This document shows, one piece after another, positions 18,009 through 27,935 of a stretch of 64,000 nucleotides of DNA. Within the stretch, counting starts at the first letter, position 1, and each line of letters starts with the position of its first letter. The translations under genes were made by a program, and so were the position numbers. The stretch covers positions 328,764 to 392,763 of the forward strand of contig NZ_JAAAFX010000009.1 in NCBI RefSeq assembly GCF_019352895.1, written 5' to 3'. The notes under the pieces were generated by a model. That model was not told the DNA's origin, ran no database searches, and worked only from the letters and a program-made list of their open reading frames with translations. Source of the stretch: Variovorax boronicumulans (GTDB lineage: Bacteria > Pseudomonadota > Gammaproteobacteria > Burkholderiales > Burkholderiaceae_C).

Positions 18009-18134
18009 ATGTTCAAGAAAATACTGATTGCGAACCGCGGCGACCAGCCGCGCAGCGGCGCAGCGACGAAGTCAAATTGCATGGCACGCGAAGCGTGCGC
18101 AGGCGAGTTCTCCGCGGAGACCCTCTATGTTTAA
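18009..18134 (+). CDS. Short upstream ORF repeating the N-terminus of PccA
   Basis: A 41-codon frame beginning MFKKILIANRGD, nearly identical to the first 12 residues of the following carboxylase gene, then diverging and ending with a TAA that overlaps the carboxylase start (ATGTTTAA). The two 35-base copies differ at six positions, all third bases of synonymous codons. It is preceded by GGGAGAT, a usable ribosome site. It may be a translated leader that couples pccB to pccA, or the scar of recombination with a second biotin carboxylase gene such as accC. Confidence 0.5.
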   Translation: MFKKILIANRGDQPRSGAATKSNCMAREACAGEFSAETLYV

Positions 18135-20175
18135 GAAGATCCTCATTGCCAACCGCGGAGAAATCGCCTGCCGGGTGATCAAGACCGCCAAGAAGATGGG
18201 CATCCTCACGGTGGCCGTCTATTCCGATGCCGACAAGGACGCGCGCCATGTCGAGCTGGCCGACGAGGCGGTGCACATCGGCGGCTCGGCCAGCCGCGAC
18301 AGCTACCTGCAGGCCGATCGCATCATCGCTGCCTGCAAGAAGACCGGCGCCGAGGCCGTGCATCCAGGCTACGGCTTCCTGTCGGAGAACGAGGCCTTCG
18401 CGCGCAAGGTCGAGGAAGAGGGCATCGTCTTCATCGGGCCCAAGCACTACTCGATCGCCGCGATGGGCGACAAGATCGCTTCCAAGAAGCTCGCGAACGA
18501 GGCGAAGGTCAACACCATTCCGGGCTGGAACGAGGCCATCGAGACGGCCGAGCGCGCGGTCGAGATCGCGCGCGACATCGGCTACCCGGTGATGATCAAG
18601 GCCTCGGCCGGCGGTGGCGGCAAGGGCCTGCGCGTGGCGCACGACGACAAGGAAGCGCTCGAGGGCTTCACCGCCTGCCGCAACGAGGCGCGCAACTCCT
18701 TCGGCGACGACCGCGTCTTCATCGAGAAGTTCGTGGTCGAGCCGCGCCACATCGAGATTCAGGTGCTGGGCGATTCGCAAGGCAACGTGATCTACCTCAA
18801 CGAGCGCGAATGCTCGATCCAGCGCCGCCACCAGAAGGTGATCGAGGAGGCGCCGTCGCCCTTCATCTCCGAGGCCACGCGCAAGGCGATGGGCGAGCAG
18901 GCCGTGGCGCTGGCCAAGGCCGTGAAGTACCAGAGCGCGGGCACGGTGGAGTTCGTGGTCGGCAAGGACCAGAGCTTCTACTTCCTCGAGATGAACACGC
19001 GGCTGCAGGTAGAGCATCCGGTGACCGAGTGCATCACCGGCCTCGACCTGGTCGAGCTGATGATCCGCGTGGCGGCCGGCGAGGCGCTGCCGCTGACGCA
19101 GGCCCAGGTCAAGCGCGAAGGCTGGGCCATCGAGTGCCGGATCAACGCCGAAGACCCGTTCCGCAATTTCCTGCCCTCGACCGGCCGGCTGGTGAAGTTC
19201 CAGCCGCCCAAGGAGACCATGTTCTCGGCCGACACCGAGCACCTGTACGGCGTGCGGGTCGACACCGGCGTGTATGACGGCGGCGAGATCCCGATGTTCT
19301 ACGACTCGATGATCGCCAAGCTGATCGTGCACGGCAAGGACCGCCAGCATGCGATCGCGCTGATGCGCGAAGCGCTCAACGGCTTCGTGATCCGCGGCGT
19401 CAGCAGCAACATCCCGTTCCAGGCGGCGCTGCTCGCGCATCCGAAGTTCGTCTCGGGCGACTTCAACACCGGTTTCATCGCCGAGCACTACAGCCAGGGC
19501 TTCCATGCAGAAGACGTGCCGCATGCCGATCCGTCCTTCCTGGTGGCGCTGGCGGCCTATGTGCACCGCCGCTATCGCGCGCGTGCCTCGGGCATCAGCG
19601 GCCAGCTCGAAGGCCATGGCGTGAAGGTGGGCGAGAAGTTCGTGGTGGTGGAACTGGGCGCGGACGGCCAGAACGTGCAGCACCCGGTCTCGGTGACCGA
19701 CTTCCAGGGCAAGACCGGCGCGAGCGCGGTGGCCGTGGGCGACAAGCACTACAAGATCGACAGCGGCTTCGCGCTGGGCGCGATCCGCGTCGAGGGCATC
19801 GTCAACGACAAGCCCTTCGTGGCCCAGGTCGAGCGCGGTGCGGGCAAGAACCCGCTGGCGCTGCGCATCTCGCACAACGGCACGCAGATCGAGGCCATGG
19901 TGCTGTCGCCGCTGGGCGCGCGCCTGCAGCAGCTGATGCCCTACAAGGCGCCGCCGGATCTGAGCAAGTTCCTGATGTCGCCGATGCCGGGGCTGCTGGT
20001 CGAGGTGTCGGTGCAGCCGGGCCAGCACGTGCAGGCCGGCGAGAAGCTCGCGGTGATCGAGGCGATGAAGATGGAGAACGTGCTGTTCGCCACGCAGGAC
20101 GGCGTGGTCGGCAAGGTCTCCGCGGCCAAGGGCGAATCGCTGGCGGTCGACCAGGTCATCATGGATTTCGTCTGA
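18127..20175 (+). CDS. pccA: Propionyl-CoA carboxylase alpha subunit (biotin carboxylase plus biotin carrier)
   Basis: A 682-residue biotin-dependent subunit. The N-terminal biotin carboxylase domain (KKILIANRGEIACRV) contains the ATP-grasp glycine loop KASAGGGGKGLRV near residue 160 and VEHPVTEC near residue 300. A BT-type linker domain follows, and the C-terminal carrier domain has the biotinylation site EAMKMEN with Lys at about residue 648. It uses ATP and bicarbonate to carboxylate biotin. The ATG at 18127 is inside the stop of the short upstream frame. Biotin synthase follows with a one-base stop/start overlap, coupling enzyme and cofactor supply. Confidence 0.95.
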   Translation: MFKKILIANRGEIACRVIKTAKKMGILTVAVYSDADKDARHVELADEAVHIGGSASRDSYLQADRIIAACKKTGAEAVHPGYGFLSENEAFARKVEEEGIVFIGPKHYSIAAMGDKIASKKLANEAKVNTIPGWNEAIETAERAVEIARDIGYPVMIKASAGGGGKGLRVAHDDKEALEGFTACRNEARNSFGDDRVFIEKFVVEPRHIEIQVLGDSQGNVIYLNERECSIQRRHQKVIEEAPSPFISEATRKAMGEQAVALAKAVKYQSAGTVEFVVGKDQSFYFLEMNTRLQVEHPVTECITGLDLVELMIRVAAGEALPLTQAQVKREGWAIECRINAEDPFRNFLPSTGRLVKFQPPKETMFSADTEHLYGVRVDTGVYDGGEIPMFYDSMIAKLIVHGKDRQHAIALMREALNGFVIRGVSSNIPFQAALLAHPKFVSGDFNTGFIAEHYSQGFHAEDVPHADPSFLVALAAYVHRRYRARASGISGQLEGHGVKVGEKFVVVELGADGQNVQHPVSVTDFQGKTGASAVAVGDKHYKIDSGFALGAIRVEGIVNDKPFVAQVERGAGKNPLALRISHNGTQIEAMVLSPLGARLQQLMPYKAPPDLSKFLMSPMPGLLVEVSVQPGQHVQAGEKLAVIEAMKMENVLFATQDGVVGKVSAAKGESLAVDQVIMDFV

Positions 20176-21206
20176 TGGGGGCGAACGACATGAACCACGC
20201 CGTCACGCTGCACCGTCCCGTGGCGCCCGTCGCTGCGTCGAGCGCGGCGCGGTGGTCGGTCGATGCGGTGCAGGCCCTGCTCGACAAGCCCTTCATGGAA
20301 CTGCTGTTCGAGGCGCAGGCCGTGCACCGACGGCATTTCCCCGAAGGCGACATCGAGCTGGCGACCTTGCTGTCGGTCAAGACCGGCGGCTGCCCCGAGA
20401 ACTGCGGCTACTGCCCGCAGGCCGCCGAGTTCGACACCGGCGTCAAGGCGCAGAAGCTGATGGAGGTCGACGAGGTGGTGCGCGCCGCGCAGGCCGCCAA
20501 GGACGCGGGCGCCACGCGCTTCTGCATGGGCGCGGCCTGGCGCGCGCCCAAGGACCGCGACGTGGAGAAGGTCGCGGTGCTGGTCGAGGCGGTCAAGGGC
20601 CTGGGCCTGCAGACCTGCGCCACGCTGGGCATGCTCGAGCCGCACCACGCTGCGCAGCTCAAGAACGCCGGCCTCGACTACTACAACCACAACCTCGACA
20701 CCGCGCCCGAGTACTACGCCGACGTGGTGGGCACGCGCACCTACCAGGACCGGCTCAACACGCTGGCCCATGTGCGCGCGGCCGGCATCAGCGTGTGCTG
20801 CGGCGGCATCATCGGCATGGGCGAGACGCCGGTGCATCGCGCGGGCCTGATCGCGCAGCTGGCCAACATGGCGCCGTACCCCGAGTCGGTGCCGATCAAT
20901 AGCCTGGTGCGCGTGCCCGGCACGCCGCTGGCCGACGCCGAGCCGGTCGACCCGCTGGACTTCGTGCGCGTGATCGCGGTCGCGCGCATCACCATGCCGA
21001 CCGCGCGCGTGCGGCTGTCGGCCGGCCGCCAGCAGCTGGGCGATGCGGTGCAGGCGCTGTGCTTCATGGCCGGCGCGAATTCGATCTTCTACGGCGACAA
21101 GCTGCTGGTCACCGGCAACCCCGATGTCGAGGCCGACGTGCAGCTGCTGCGCAAGCTGGGCCTGAAGGCGCGCCAGGTGGCGGCCACCCAGGGAGAGCAC
21201 GCATGA
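20175..21206 (+). CDS. bioB: Biotin synthase
   Basis: Radical SAM enzyme of 343 residues that inserts sulfur into dethiobiotin. The SAM-cluster motif CPENCGYC is at residues about 73-80, and the conserved YNHNLDT and GGIIGMGET stretches are present. The ATG at 20175 overlaps the TGA of the carboxylase alpha gene (TGATG); ATG 20190 is an alternative. It is separated from other bio genes, none of which is in the window. Placing it behind a biotin enzyme suggests demand-coupled expression. Confidence 0.96.
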   Translation: MGANDMNHAVTLHRPVAPVAASSAARWSVDAVQALLDKPFMELLFEAQAVHRRHFPEGDIELATLLSVKTGGCPENCGYCPQAAEFDTGVKAQKLMEVDEVVRAAQAAKDAGATRFCMGAAWRAPKDRDVEKVAVLVEAVKGLGLQTCATLGMLEPHHAAQLKNAGLDYYNHNLDTAPEYYADVVGTRTYQDRLNTLAHVRAAGISVCCGGIIGMGETPVHRAGLIAQLANMAPYPESVPINSLVRVPGTPLADAEPVDPLDFVRVIAVARITMPTARVRLSAGRQQLGDAVQALCFMAGANSIFYGDKLLVTGNPDVEADVQLLRKLGLKARQVAATQGEHA

Positions 21207-21685
21207 GCCCCCGTCCCTTCAAGGTGCTGGGCATCCAGCAGATCGCCATCGGCGGCCCCGACAAGCTGCGGCTGCAGAAGCTCTGGGTCGAGATGCTGGG
21301 CCTCGAGGTCACGGGCACCTTCCGCAGCGAGCGCGAGAACGTCGACGAGGACATCTGCGCGATGGGCGTGGGCCCGTTCAAGGTCGAGGTCGACCTGATG
21401 CAGCCGCTCGACCCCGACAAGAAGCCCGCGGTGCACACCACGCCGCTCAACCACGTGGGCCTGTGGATCGACGACCTGCCCAAAGCCGTCGAATGGCTCA
21501 CGGCGCAGGGCGTGCGCTTTGCGCCGGGTGGCATCCGCAAGGGCGCGGCCGGCTTCGACATCTGCTTCCTGCACCCGAAGGCCAACGACGAATTCCCGAT
21601 CGCGGGGGAGGGCGTGCTGATCGAGATGGTGCAGGCGCCGCCCGAGGTGGTGACGGCCTTCGCGGCGCTGGCCGCCGCGCACTGA
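21203..21685 (+). CDS. VOC-family protein, candidate methylmalonyl-CoA epimerase
   Basis: A 160-residue vicinal oxygen chelate protein whose start overlaps the bioB stop (ATGA). The C-terminus, CFLHPK followed by GVLIEMVQAP, closely resembles methylmalonyl-CoA epimerase, and the pathway in this cluster needs an epimerase between carboxylase and mutase. Aligning by eye to the Propionibacterium enzyme, ligands His91 (LNHVGLWIDDL) and Glu141 (VLIEM) are kept, but His12 is Gln (IQQIAI) and Gln65 appears changed (VEVDLMQPL). It is therefore either a variant epimerase or another glyoxalase-fold enzyme. Function is inferred mainly from context. Confidence 0.7.
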   Translation: MSPRPFKVLGIQQIAIGGPDKLRLQKLWVEMLGLEVTGTFRSERENVDEDICAMGVGPFKVEVDLMQPLDPDKKPAVHTTPLNHVGLWIDDLPKAVEWLTAQGVRFAPGGIRKGAAGFDICFLHPKANDEFPIAGEGVLIEMVQAPPEVVTAFAALAAAH

Positions 21686-21710
21686 AGTGCAGCGCGGCGC
21701 GCTGGCCTGT

Positions 21711-21956
21711 TCAGGGCCAGCGGCCGCGCAGTCCGAAGGCCACGGCCACGGGCACGAGGAACAGCACGAGGAAGATCGGCAGTTCCTCCATGAAGCCGTA
21801 GCCGGCGCGAGCCACGCCCACGCACATGTTGACCGCGGCCACGACGAACCAGAGTGGCACGAACACGATCAACGGGTTGAGGCGCATCGCGCGGGCCGCC
21901 AGCGCGACGACCGCCTAGAGCACGAGTCCGCCGACGATGAAGTACAGGGTGCGCAT
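21711..21956 (-). pseudogene. Small membrane protein gene broken by an in-frame amber stop
   Basis: On the minus strand an ATG at 21956, with GAGGA seven bases upstream, opens MRTLYFIVGGLVL. A TAG then interrupts codon 14 (21915-21917). The same frame continues for 67 more codons of clearly hydrophobic protein (LNPLIVFVPLWFVVAAVNM, then EELPIFLVLFVPVAVAFGL) to a TGA at 21711. The original product was probably an integral membrane protein of about 81 residues with two to three helices. An ATG at 21887 could restart translation but lacks a ribosome site. A base-call error is possible. Confidence 0.6.
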
Positions 21957-22032
21957 GGGCGGGTCCTCGAGGCGGCCGGGAGCGGCCGTCGGATCTTAGG
22001 GGCGCCCGTGGCCCTTGTCAGCGTCGCCCTTG

Positions 22033-22665
22033 TCAGCGCGGCGTGCCGCCCGCGCGCGCGGCCTTGGCCTCGCGCGCGCGTGCCAGGGCGGCCTCGACGA
22101 TGGCGCGCTTGCGGTCCACCGGCGCCGCCGCCGCGTCCGGTGTCGGCTCGGCCTCGGCCTCGGTCTTGGGCTTCTGAAGGCGCGCCTGATGCAGCGTGTA
22201 GCGCCCGAGCGCCGCGTCGGCCTGGGTCTTCGACCAGGCGGCCCATCCGGTGTGGCCGGGCGTCGCATCCTCGAGCGCGATGCAATCCACCGGGCAGACC
22301 GGAATGCACAGCTCGCAGCCCGTGCAATGGGCCTCGATCACGGTGTGCATGCGCTTGTTCATGCCGACGATGGCGTCGGTCGGGCAGGCATCGAGGCACA
22401 GCGTGCAGCCGATGCACCAGGCCTCGTCGATGATCGCCATGACGCGCGGGCCTTCGGTGCCGAACTGTGCATCGAGCGGCAACGGCGGCCGGCCCGTGAG
22501 TTGCGCCAGCCGCGCGACGCCTTCGGCACCGCCGGGCGGGCATTGGTTGATGGCGGCCGCGCCTTCGGCCACGGCCTGGGCATAGCCCGCGCAATCCGGA
22601 TAGCCGCACCGCGTGCACTGCGTCTGGGGCAGTGCGTCGTGGATGCGTGCGGCGAGTCCGTTCAC
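22033..22665 (-). CDS. RnfB/RsxB-like 4Fe-4S ferredoxin
   Basis: A 210-residue iron-sulfur protein. The first cluster motif (CTRCGYPDCAGYA, with CPPGG further on) is the RnfB-type domain, and two classic ferredoxin motifs follow (CIGCTLCLDACP and CTGCELCIPVCP). An Ala/Arg/Lys-rich C-terminal tail is present. The hydrophobic anchor of true RnfB is missing, so this is the soluble form that stands outside an rnf operon, probably an electron carrier. The start is GTG 22665, chosen because the depolymerase ends 16 bases upstream. No other rnf genes are nearby. Confidence 0.85.
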   Translation of the reverse strand: MNGLAARIHDALPQTQCTRCGYPDCAGYAQAVAEGAAAINQCPPGGAEGVARLAQLTGRPPLPLDAQFGTEGPRVMAIIDEAWCIGCTLCLDACPTDAIVGMNKRMHTVIEAHCTGCELCIPVCPVDCIALEDATPGHTGWAAWSKTQADAALGRYTLHQARLQKPKTEAEAEPTPDAAAAPVDRKRAIVEAALARAREAKAARAGGTPR

Positions 22666-22681
22666 GGGGGAAATGCGCGGC

Positions 22682-24190
22682 TCAGCGCGCGACGCCGGCG
22701 GCGGCCTTCTTGCGTGCCGCGGGCTTCTTTTTCGCAGCAGCGACGGGCGCTGCGACTGGGGTCGCCACGGCCGCCTTGGCCGCGGTTTTCCTGGCCACGG
22801 CCTTCGGGGGCGCCACTTTCTTGGCAGCGGCAGGCGCCGCGGCACGGGTCCGGGTCACGGGCTTTGCCACGTCTTCGGCTGCGAGCAGCGTCTCGTCGGC
22901 CGGCAGCGCGTCGCCGGCGCGGCTCTGGGGCTCGTCGTTGGCCGCGATGAACTTCTGCACCTTCGGGTACACCAGTTCGCGCCAGCGGCGACCGCTGAAG
23001 ATGCCGTAGTGGCCGGCGCCCTTGACTTCGTAGTGCTCGCGCTTGTCGTCGTCGATGCCGGTGCACAGGTCGTGCGCGGCCTGGGTCTGGCCCGAGCCCG
23101 AGATGTCGTCGAGCTCGCCTTCGACGGTGAGCATGGCGGTGCCGCGGATGTCCTGCGGTTTCACGCGCTCGACCGTGCCGTCGGCGGCCTTGACGTCCCA
23201 TGTGCCTTCGACCAGCAGGAAGTCCTGGAATACCGTGCGGATCGTCTCGAGGTAGTAGTCGGCGTCCATGTCGAGCACGGCGTTGTACTCGTCGTAGAAC
23301 TTGCGGTGCGCCTCGACGCTGGCGTCGTCACCCTTGATCAGGTCCTTGAAGTAGTCGTAGTGGCTGGTCGCATGCCGGTCGGGGTTCATCGCGACGAAGC
23401 CGGTGTGCTGCAGGAAGCCCGGGTACACGCGGCGGCCGGCGCCGGGGAAGTTCTGCGGCACGCGGTAGATCACGTTGTTCTCGAACCACTCGAAGCTCTT
23501 GTTCGTCGCCAGGTTGTTGACCGAGGTCGGCGACTTGCGCGCGTCGATCGGGCCGCCCATCATGGTCATCGACAGCGGCGTCTGTTCGCCGCGGCTGGCC
23601 ATGAGCGAGATCGCGGCGAGCACCGGCACGGTGGGCTGGCACACGCTGATCACGTGGCAGTTGCCGTACTGGGCCTGCAGGTGGCGCACGAACTCCTCCA
23701 CGTAGTGGATGTAGTCGTCGAGGTGGAATTCGCCGTCGGAAGTGGGCACCGTGCGGGCGTTCTTCCAGTCGGTGATGTAGACCTTGTGGTCCTGCAGCAT
23801 GGTGCGCACGGTGTCGCGCAGCAGCGTGGCGTAGTGACCGGACAGCGGCGCGACGATCAGCACCACCGGCTGCTTCTTGAGCTTCTGCAGCGTCTCGGGC
23901 TTGTCGGTGAAGCGCTTGAAGCGCCGCAGCTGGCAGAAGGGCTTGTCGAGCTCGATCGCCTCCTGGATTACCACGTCGGTGCCGTCGACCTTGACCGAGG
24001 TGATGCCGAACTCCGGCTTCTCGTAGTCCTTGCCCAGGCGGTAGAGCAGGTCGTAGCCCGCGGCCATGCGTTGCGCGATGGGCGTGTGCGACAGCGGCGA
24101 GCCGTTGCCGTACAGCTTGGCCGCAGCCTGGGCGAAGTCGGTCAGCGGTTCCATCAGGGACCGCTGGGCTTCATAGAGGTGGTAGAGCAT
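22682..24190 (-). CDS. phaZ: Intracellular poly(3-hydroxybutyrate) depolymerase
   Basis: A 502-residue cytoplasmic enzyme that degrades stored PHB granules. The nucleophile is Cys184 in SVCQP, as in the Cupriavidus PhaZ1 family, where a cysteine replaces the lipase-box serine. The C-terminal GAGHYGIFSGRRW supplies the catalytic His. After about residue 435 there is an Ala/Lys/Pro-rich, histone H1-like tail of about 65 residues not needed for catalysis. The start ATG follows AGGGAT. A TTGC/GCAA palindrome lies upstream. It is monocistronic or paired with the ferredoxin gene downstream. Confidence 0.93.
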   Translation of the reverse strand: MLYHLYEAQRSLMEPLTDFAQAAAKLYGNGSPLSHTPIAQRMAAGYDLLYRLGKDYEKPEFGITSVKVDGTDVVIQEAIELDKPFCQLRRFKRFTDKPETLQKLKKQPVVLIVAPLSGHYATLLRDTVRTMLQDHKVYITDWKNARTVPTSDGEFHLDDYIHYVEEFVRHLQAQYGNCHVISVCQPTVPVLAAISLMASRGEQTPLSMTMMGGPIDARKSPTSVNNLATNKSFEWFENNVIYRVPQNFPGAGRRVYPGFLQHTGFVAMNPDRHATSHYDYFKDLIKGDDASVEAHRKFYDEYNAVLDMDADYYLETIRTVFQDFLLVEGTWDVKAADGTVERVKPQDIRGTAMLTVEGELDDISGSGQTQAAHDLCTGIDDDKREHYEVKGAGHYGIFSGRRWRELVYPKVQKFIAANDEPQSRAGDALPADETLLAAEDVAKPVTRTRAAAPAAAKKVAPPKAVARKTAAKAAVATPVAAPVAAAKKKPAARKKAAAGVAR

Positions 24191-24208
24191 CGTGATCCCT
24201 GTCGTTGA

Positions 24209-24222
24209 TTGCTGCAGTGCAA
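24209..24222. promoter_or_regulatory. Candidate PhaR-type operator upstream of phaZ
   Basis: TTGCTGCAGTGCAA, an inverted repeat TTGC-N6-GCAA, lies 18 bp upstream of the phaZ start and is followed by AT-rich ATATAT. PHB regulators of the PhaR family bind TGC/GCA-rich palindromes, so this may link depolymerase expression to granule state. No phaR gene is in the window; the assignment is tentative. Confidence 0.35.
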
Positions 24223-24244
24223 TATATCAACTTGGGACGACGCG

Positions 24245-24268
24245 CGTGTAGGGGCCTGCCCCTACACG
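24245..24268. terminator. Perfect 11-bp hairpin downstream of the aminotransferase gene
   Basis: CGTGTAGGGGC and GCCCCTACACG form an 11-bp perfect inverted repeat separated by two bases. It lies 35-58 bp past the aminotransferase stop on its strand. There is no T tract, so it may be a Rho-assisted terminator, an RNA-stability element or a protein-binding palindrome rather than a simple terminator. Confidence 0.4.
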
Positions 24269-24302
24269 TACGTTTCCCTGGCGCCGGCCGCTGCCGGCAC
24301 CG

Positions 24303-25499
24303 TCAGATCACCTTGGCGATGCTCTGGCAGACGTAGTCGATGTTCTTGCTGTTCAAGGCGGCCACGCACATGCGGCCGGTGTCGGTGCCGTACACGCCGA
24401 ATTCGCTGCGCAGGCGGACCATCTGGTCCTTGCTCAGGCCCGAATAGCTGAACATGCCGATCTGGGTGGTGATGAAGCTCATGTCCTGCTGCACGCCGGC
24501 CGCCTTGAGGCCGTCGACCAGGGTCTGGCGCATCGCCTTGATGCGGGTGCGCATCTCGGCCAGTTCCTTTTCCCAGACCGCGCGGCGGGCCGGGTCGTTG
24601 AGCACGGCCGCCACCACGGCGCCGCCATGGATCGGCGGGTTGCTGTAGTTGGTGCGGATCGTGATCTTGAGCTGCGACAGCACGCGGGCGGCCTGGTCCT
24701 TGTCCTCGCACAGCACCGACAGCGCGCCGACGCGCTCGCCGTAGAGGCTGAAGCTCTTGGAGAACGAGGTCGAGACGAAGAAGCTCAGGCCGGCGGCGAC
24801 GAACTTGCCGATCACGGCGCCGTCTTCCTCGATGCCGTTGCCGAAGCCCTGGTAGGCCATGTCGAGGAAGGTGACGAGGTTCTTCGCCTTGACCGCCGCG
24901 ACCACCTGGTCCCATTGGGCCGATGTGATGTCGTAGCCGGTCGGGTTGTGGCAGCAGGCGTGCAGCACGACCACCGTGCCGGCCGGGGCTGCGTTGAGCG
25001 CGGCCAGCATGCCCTCGAAGTTCACGCCGCGCTTGGCCGCGTCGTAGTAGGGGTAGCTTTCGACCACGAAGCCGGCGTTGGTGAACAGCGCGCGGTGGTT
25101 TTCCCAGCTCGGGTCGCTGATCAGCACCTTGGCGTCGGGGTTGAGCTTCTTGAGGAAGTCGGCGCCGACCTTGAGGCCGCCCGTGCCGCCGATGGCCTGG
25201 ATGGTCGCCACGCGGCCGGACTTGACCGGTTCGCTGTCGGCGCCGAAGACCAGGCCCTTGACCGCGCTGTCGTAGGCGGCGATGCCGTCGATGGGCAGGT
25301 AGCCGCGCGCGCTGGGCGCCTTCATCATGTCCTGCTCGACCGCCTGCACGCAGGCCAGGAGCGGCAGCTTGCCGTTGTCGTCGTAGTACACGCCGACGCC
25401 GAGATTGACCTTGTTGGGGTTGCTGTCGGCGGCATATTGCTCGTTGAGACCCAGGATCGGGTCGCGTGGCGCCATCTCGACAGCGGTGAACATAGACAT
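24303..25499 (-). CDS. tyrB: Aromatic amino acid/aspartate aminotransferase
   Basis: A 398-residue PLP enzyme of aminotransferase class Ia (AspC/TyrB), transferring the amino group of aspartate or aromatic amino acids to 2-oxoglutarate. Visible features are LGVGVYYDDNGK, HACCHNPTGYD, FLDMAYQGFGNG, the PLP lysine region STSFSKSFSLYGER and the substrate-arginine region near the C-terminus. AspC and TyrB cannot be separated with certainty from sequence alone; the betaproteobacterial annotation is usually TyrB. It is divergent from uvrB. Confidence 0.88.
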   Translation of the reverse strand: MSMFTAVEMAPRDPILGLNEQYAADSNPNKVNLGVGVYYDDNGKLPLLACVQAVEQDMMKAPSARGYLPIDGIAAYDSAVKGLVFGADSEPVKSGRVATIQAIGGTGGLKVGADFLKKLNPDAKVLISDPSWENHRALFTNAGFVVESYPYYDAAKRGVNFEGMLAALNAAPAGTVVVLHACCHNPTGYDITSAQWDQVVAAVKAKNLVTFLDMAYQGFGNGIEEDGAVIGKFVAAGLSFFVSTSFSKSFSLYGERVGALSVLCEDKDQAARVLSQLKITIRTNYSNPPIHGGAVVAAVLNDPARRAVWEKELAEMRTRIKAMRQTLVDGLKAAGVQQDMSFITTQIGMFSYSGLSKDQMVRLRSEFGVYGTDTGRMCVAALNSKNIDYVCQSIAKVI

Positions 25500-25529
25500 G
25501 AAGAAGTCCTCTGAATGAATCGGATCGCC

Positions 25530-25552
25530 GGCGGTTCGGAAAGCGAACCGCC
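25530..25552. repeat. Perfect 9-bp inverted repeat in the tyrB-uvrB divergent region
   Basis: GGCGGTTCG and CGAACCGCC flank a GAAAG loop, about 30 bp upstream of the aminotransferase start. It could be a 5'-UTR hairpin or an operator for the aminotransferase. No SOS (LexA) box of the enteric type was seen before uvrB. Confidence 0.4.
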
Positions 25553-25635
25553 TCTGGCTGTGGGCCCGAAGGTGTATTAGGCTTTCAGGTTGCCTTGAAT
25601 TTTACCGACCGCACGCCACCTGGTACGGACCCGCC

Positions 25636-27747
<2,112 letters not shown>

Positions 27748-27789
27748 GTCCGCGCGGGTTTACCCGAGCGCGACAGAGGGCTTTCTGCT

Positions 27790-27814
27790 ATACTTGAGCG
27801 AAACAGTCAACAAC
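27790..27814 (+). promoter_or_regulatory. IscR type 1 binding site over the isc promoter
   Basis: The 25 bases from 27790 read ATACTTGAGCGAAACAGTCA followed by ACAAC. Against the E. coli type 1 IscR consensus (ATASYYGACT, RWWWY, AGTCRRSTAT) I count about 21 of 25 matches. It overlaps a likely -10 element (TATACT, 27789-27794) and lies 122 bp before iscR. This indicates repression of the isc operon by [2Fe-2S]-IscR. Confidence 0.7.
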
Positions 27815-27935
27815 AAGAAAAACTTCGCGATGAAGGACCGGTTCGCACCTCGCGGTGACGGGCCGGTAAGGGCGGAGACCACGCCACCGGGCCTCGGCTT
27901 CGGTGTCTATGTTACGAGCACACAAGGAGCTTGCG

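Noticed and set aside
18013..20028. 671-codon frame antisense to the carboxylase alpha gene
   Set aside because: Low-complexity His/Leu/Arg/Asp composition, a mirror of a well-conserved gene.
25553..25635. SOS (LexA) box before uvrB
   Set aside because: No CTGT-N8-ACAG-like sequence is present in the upstream region.
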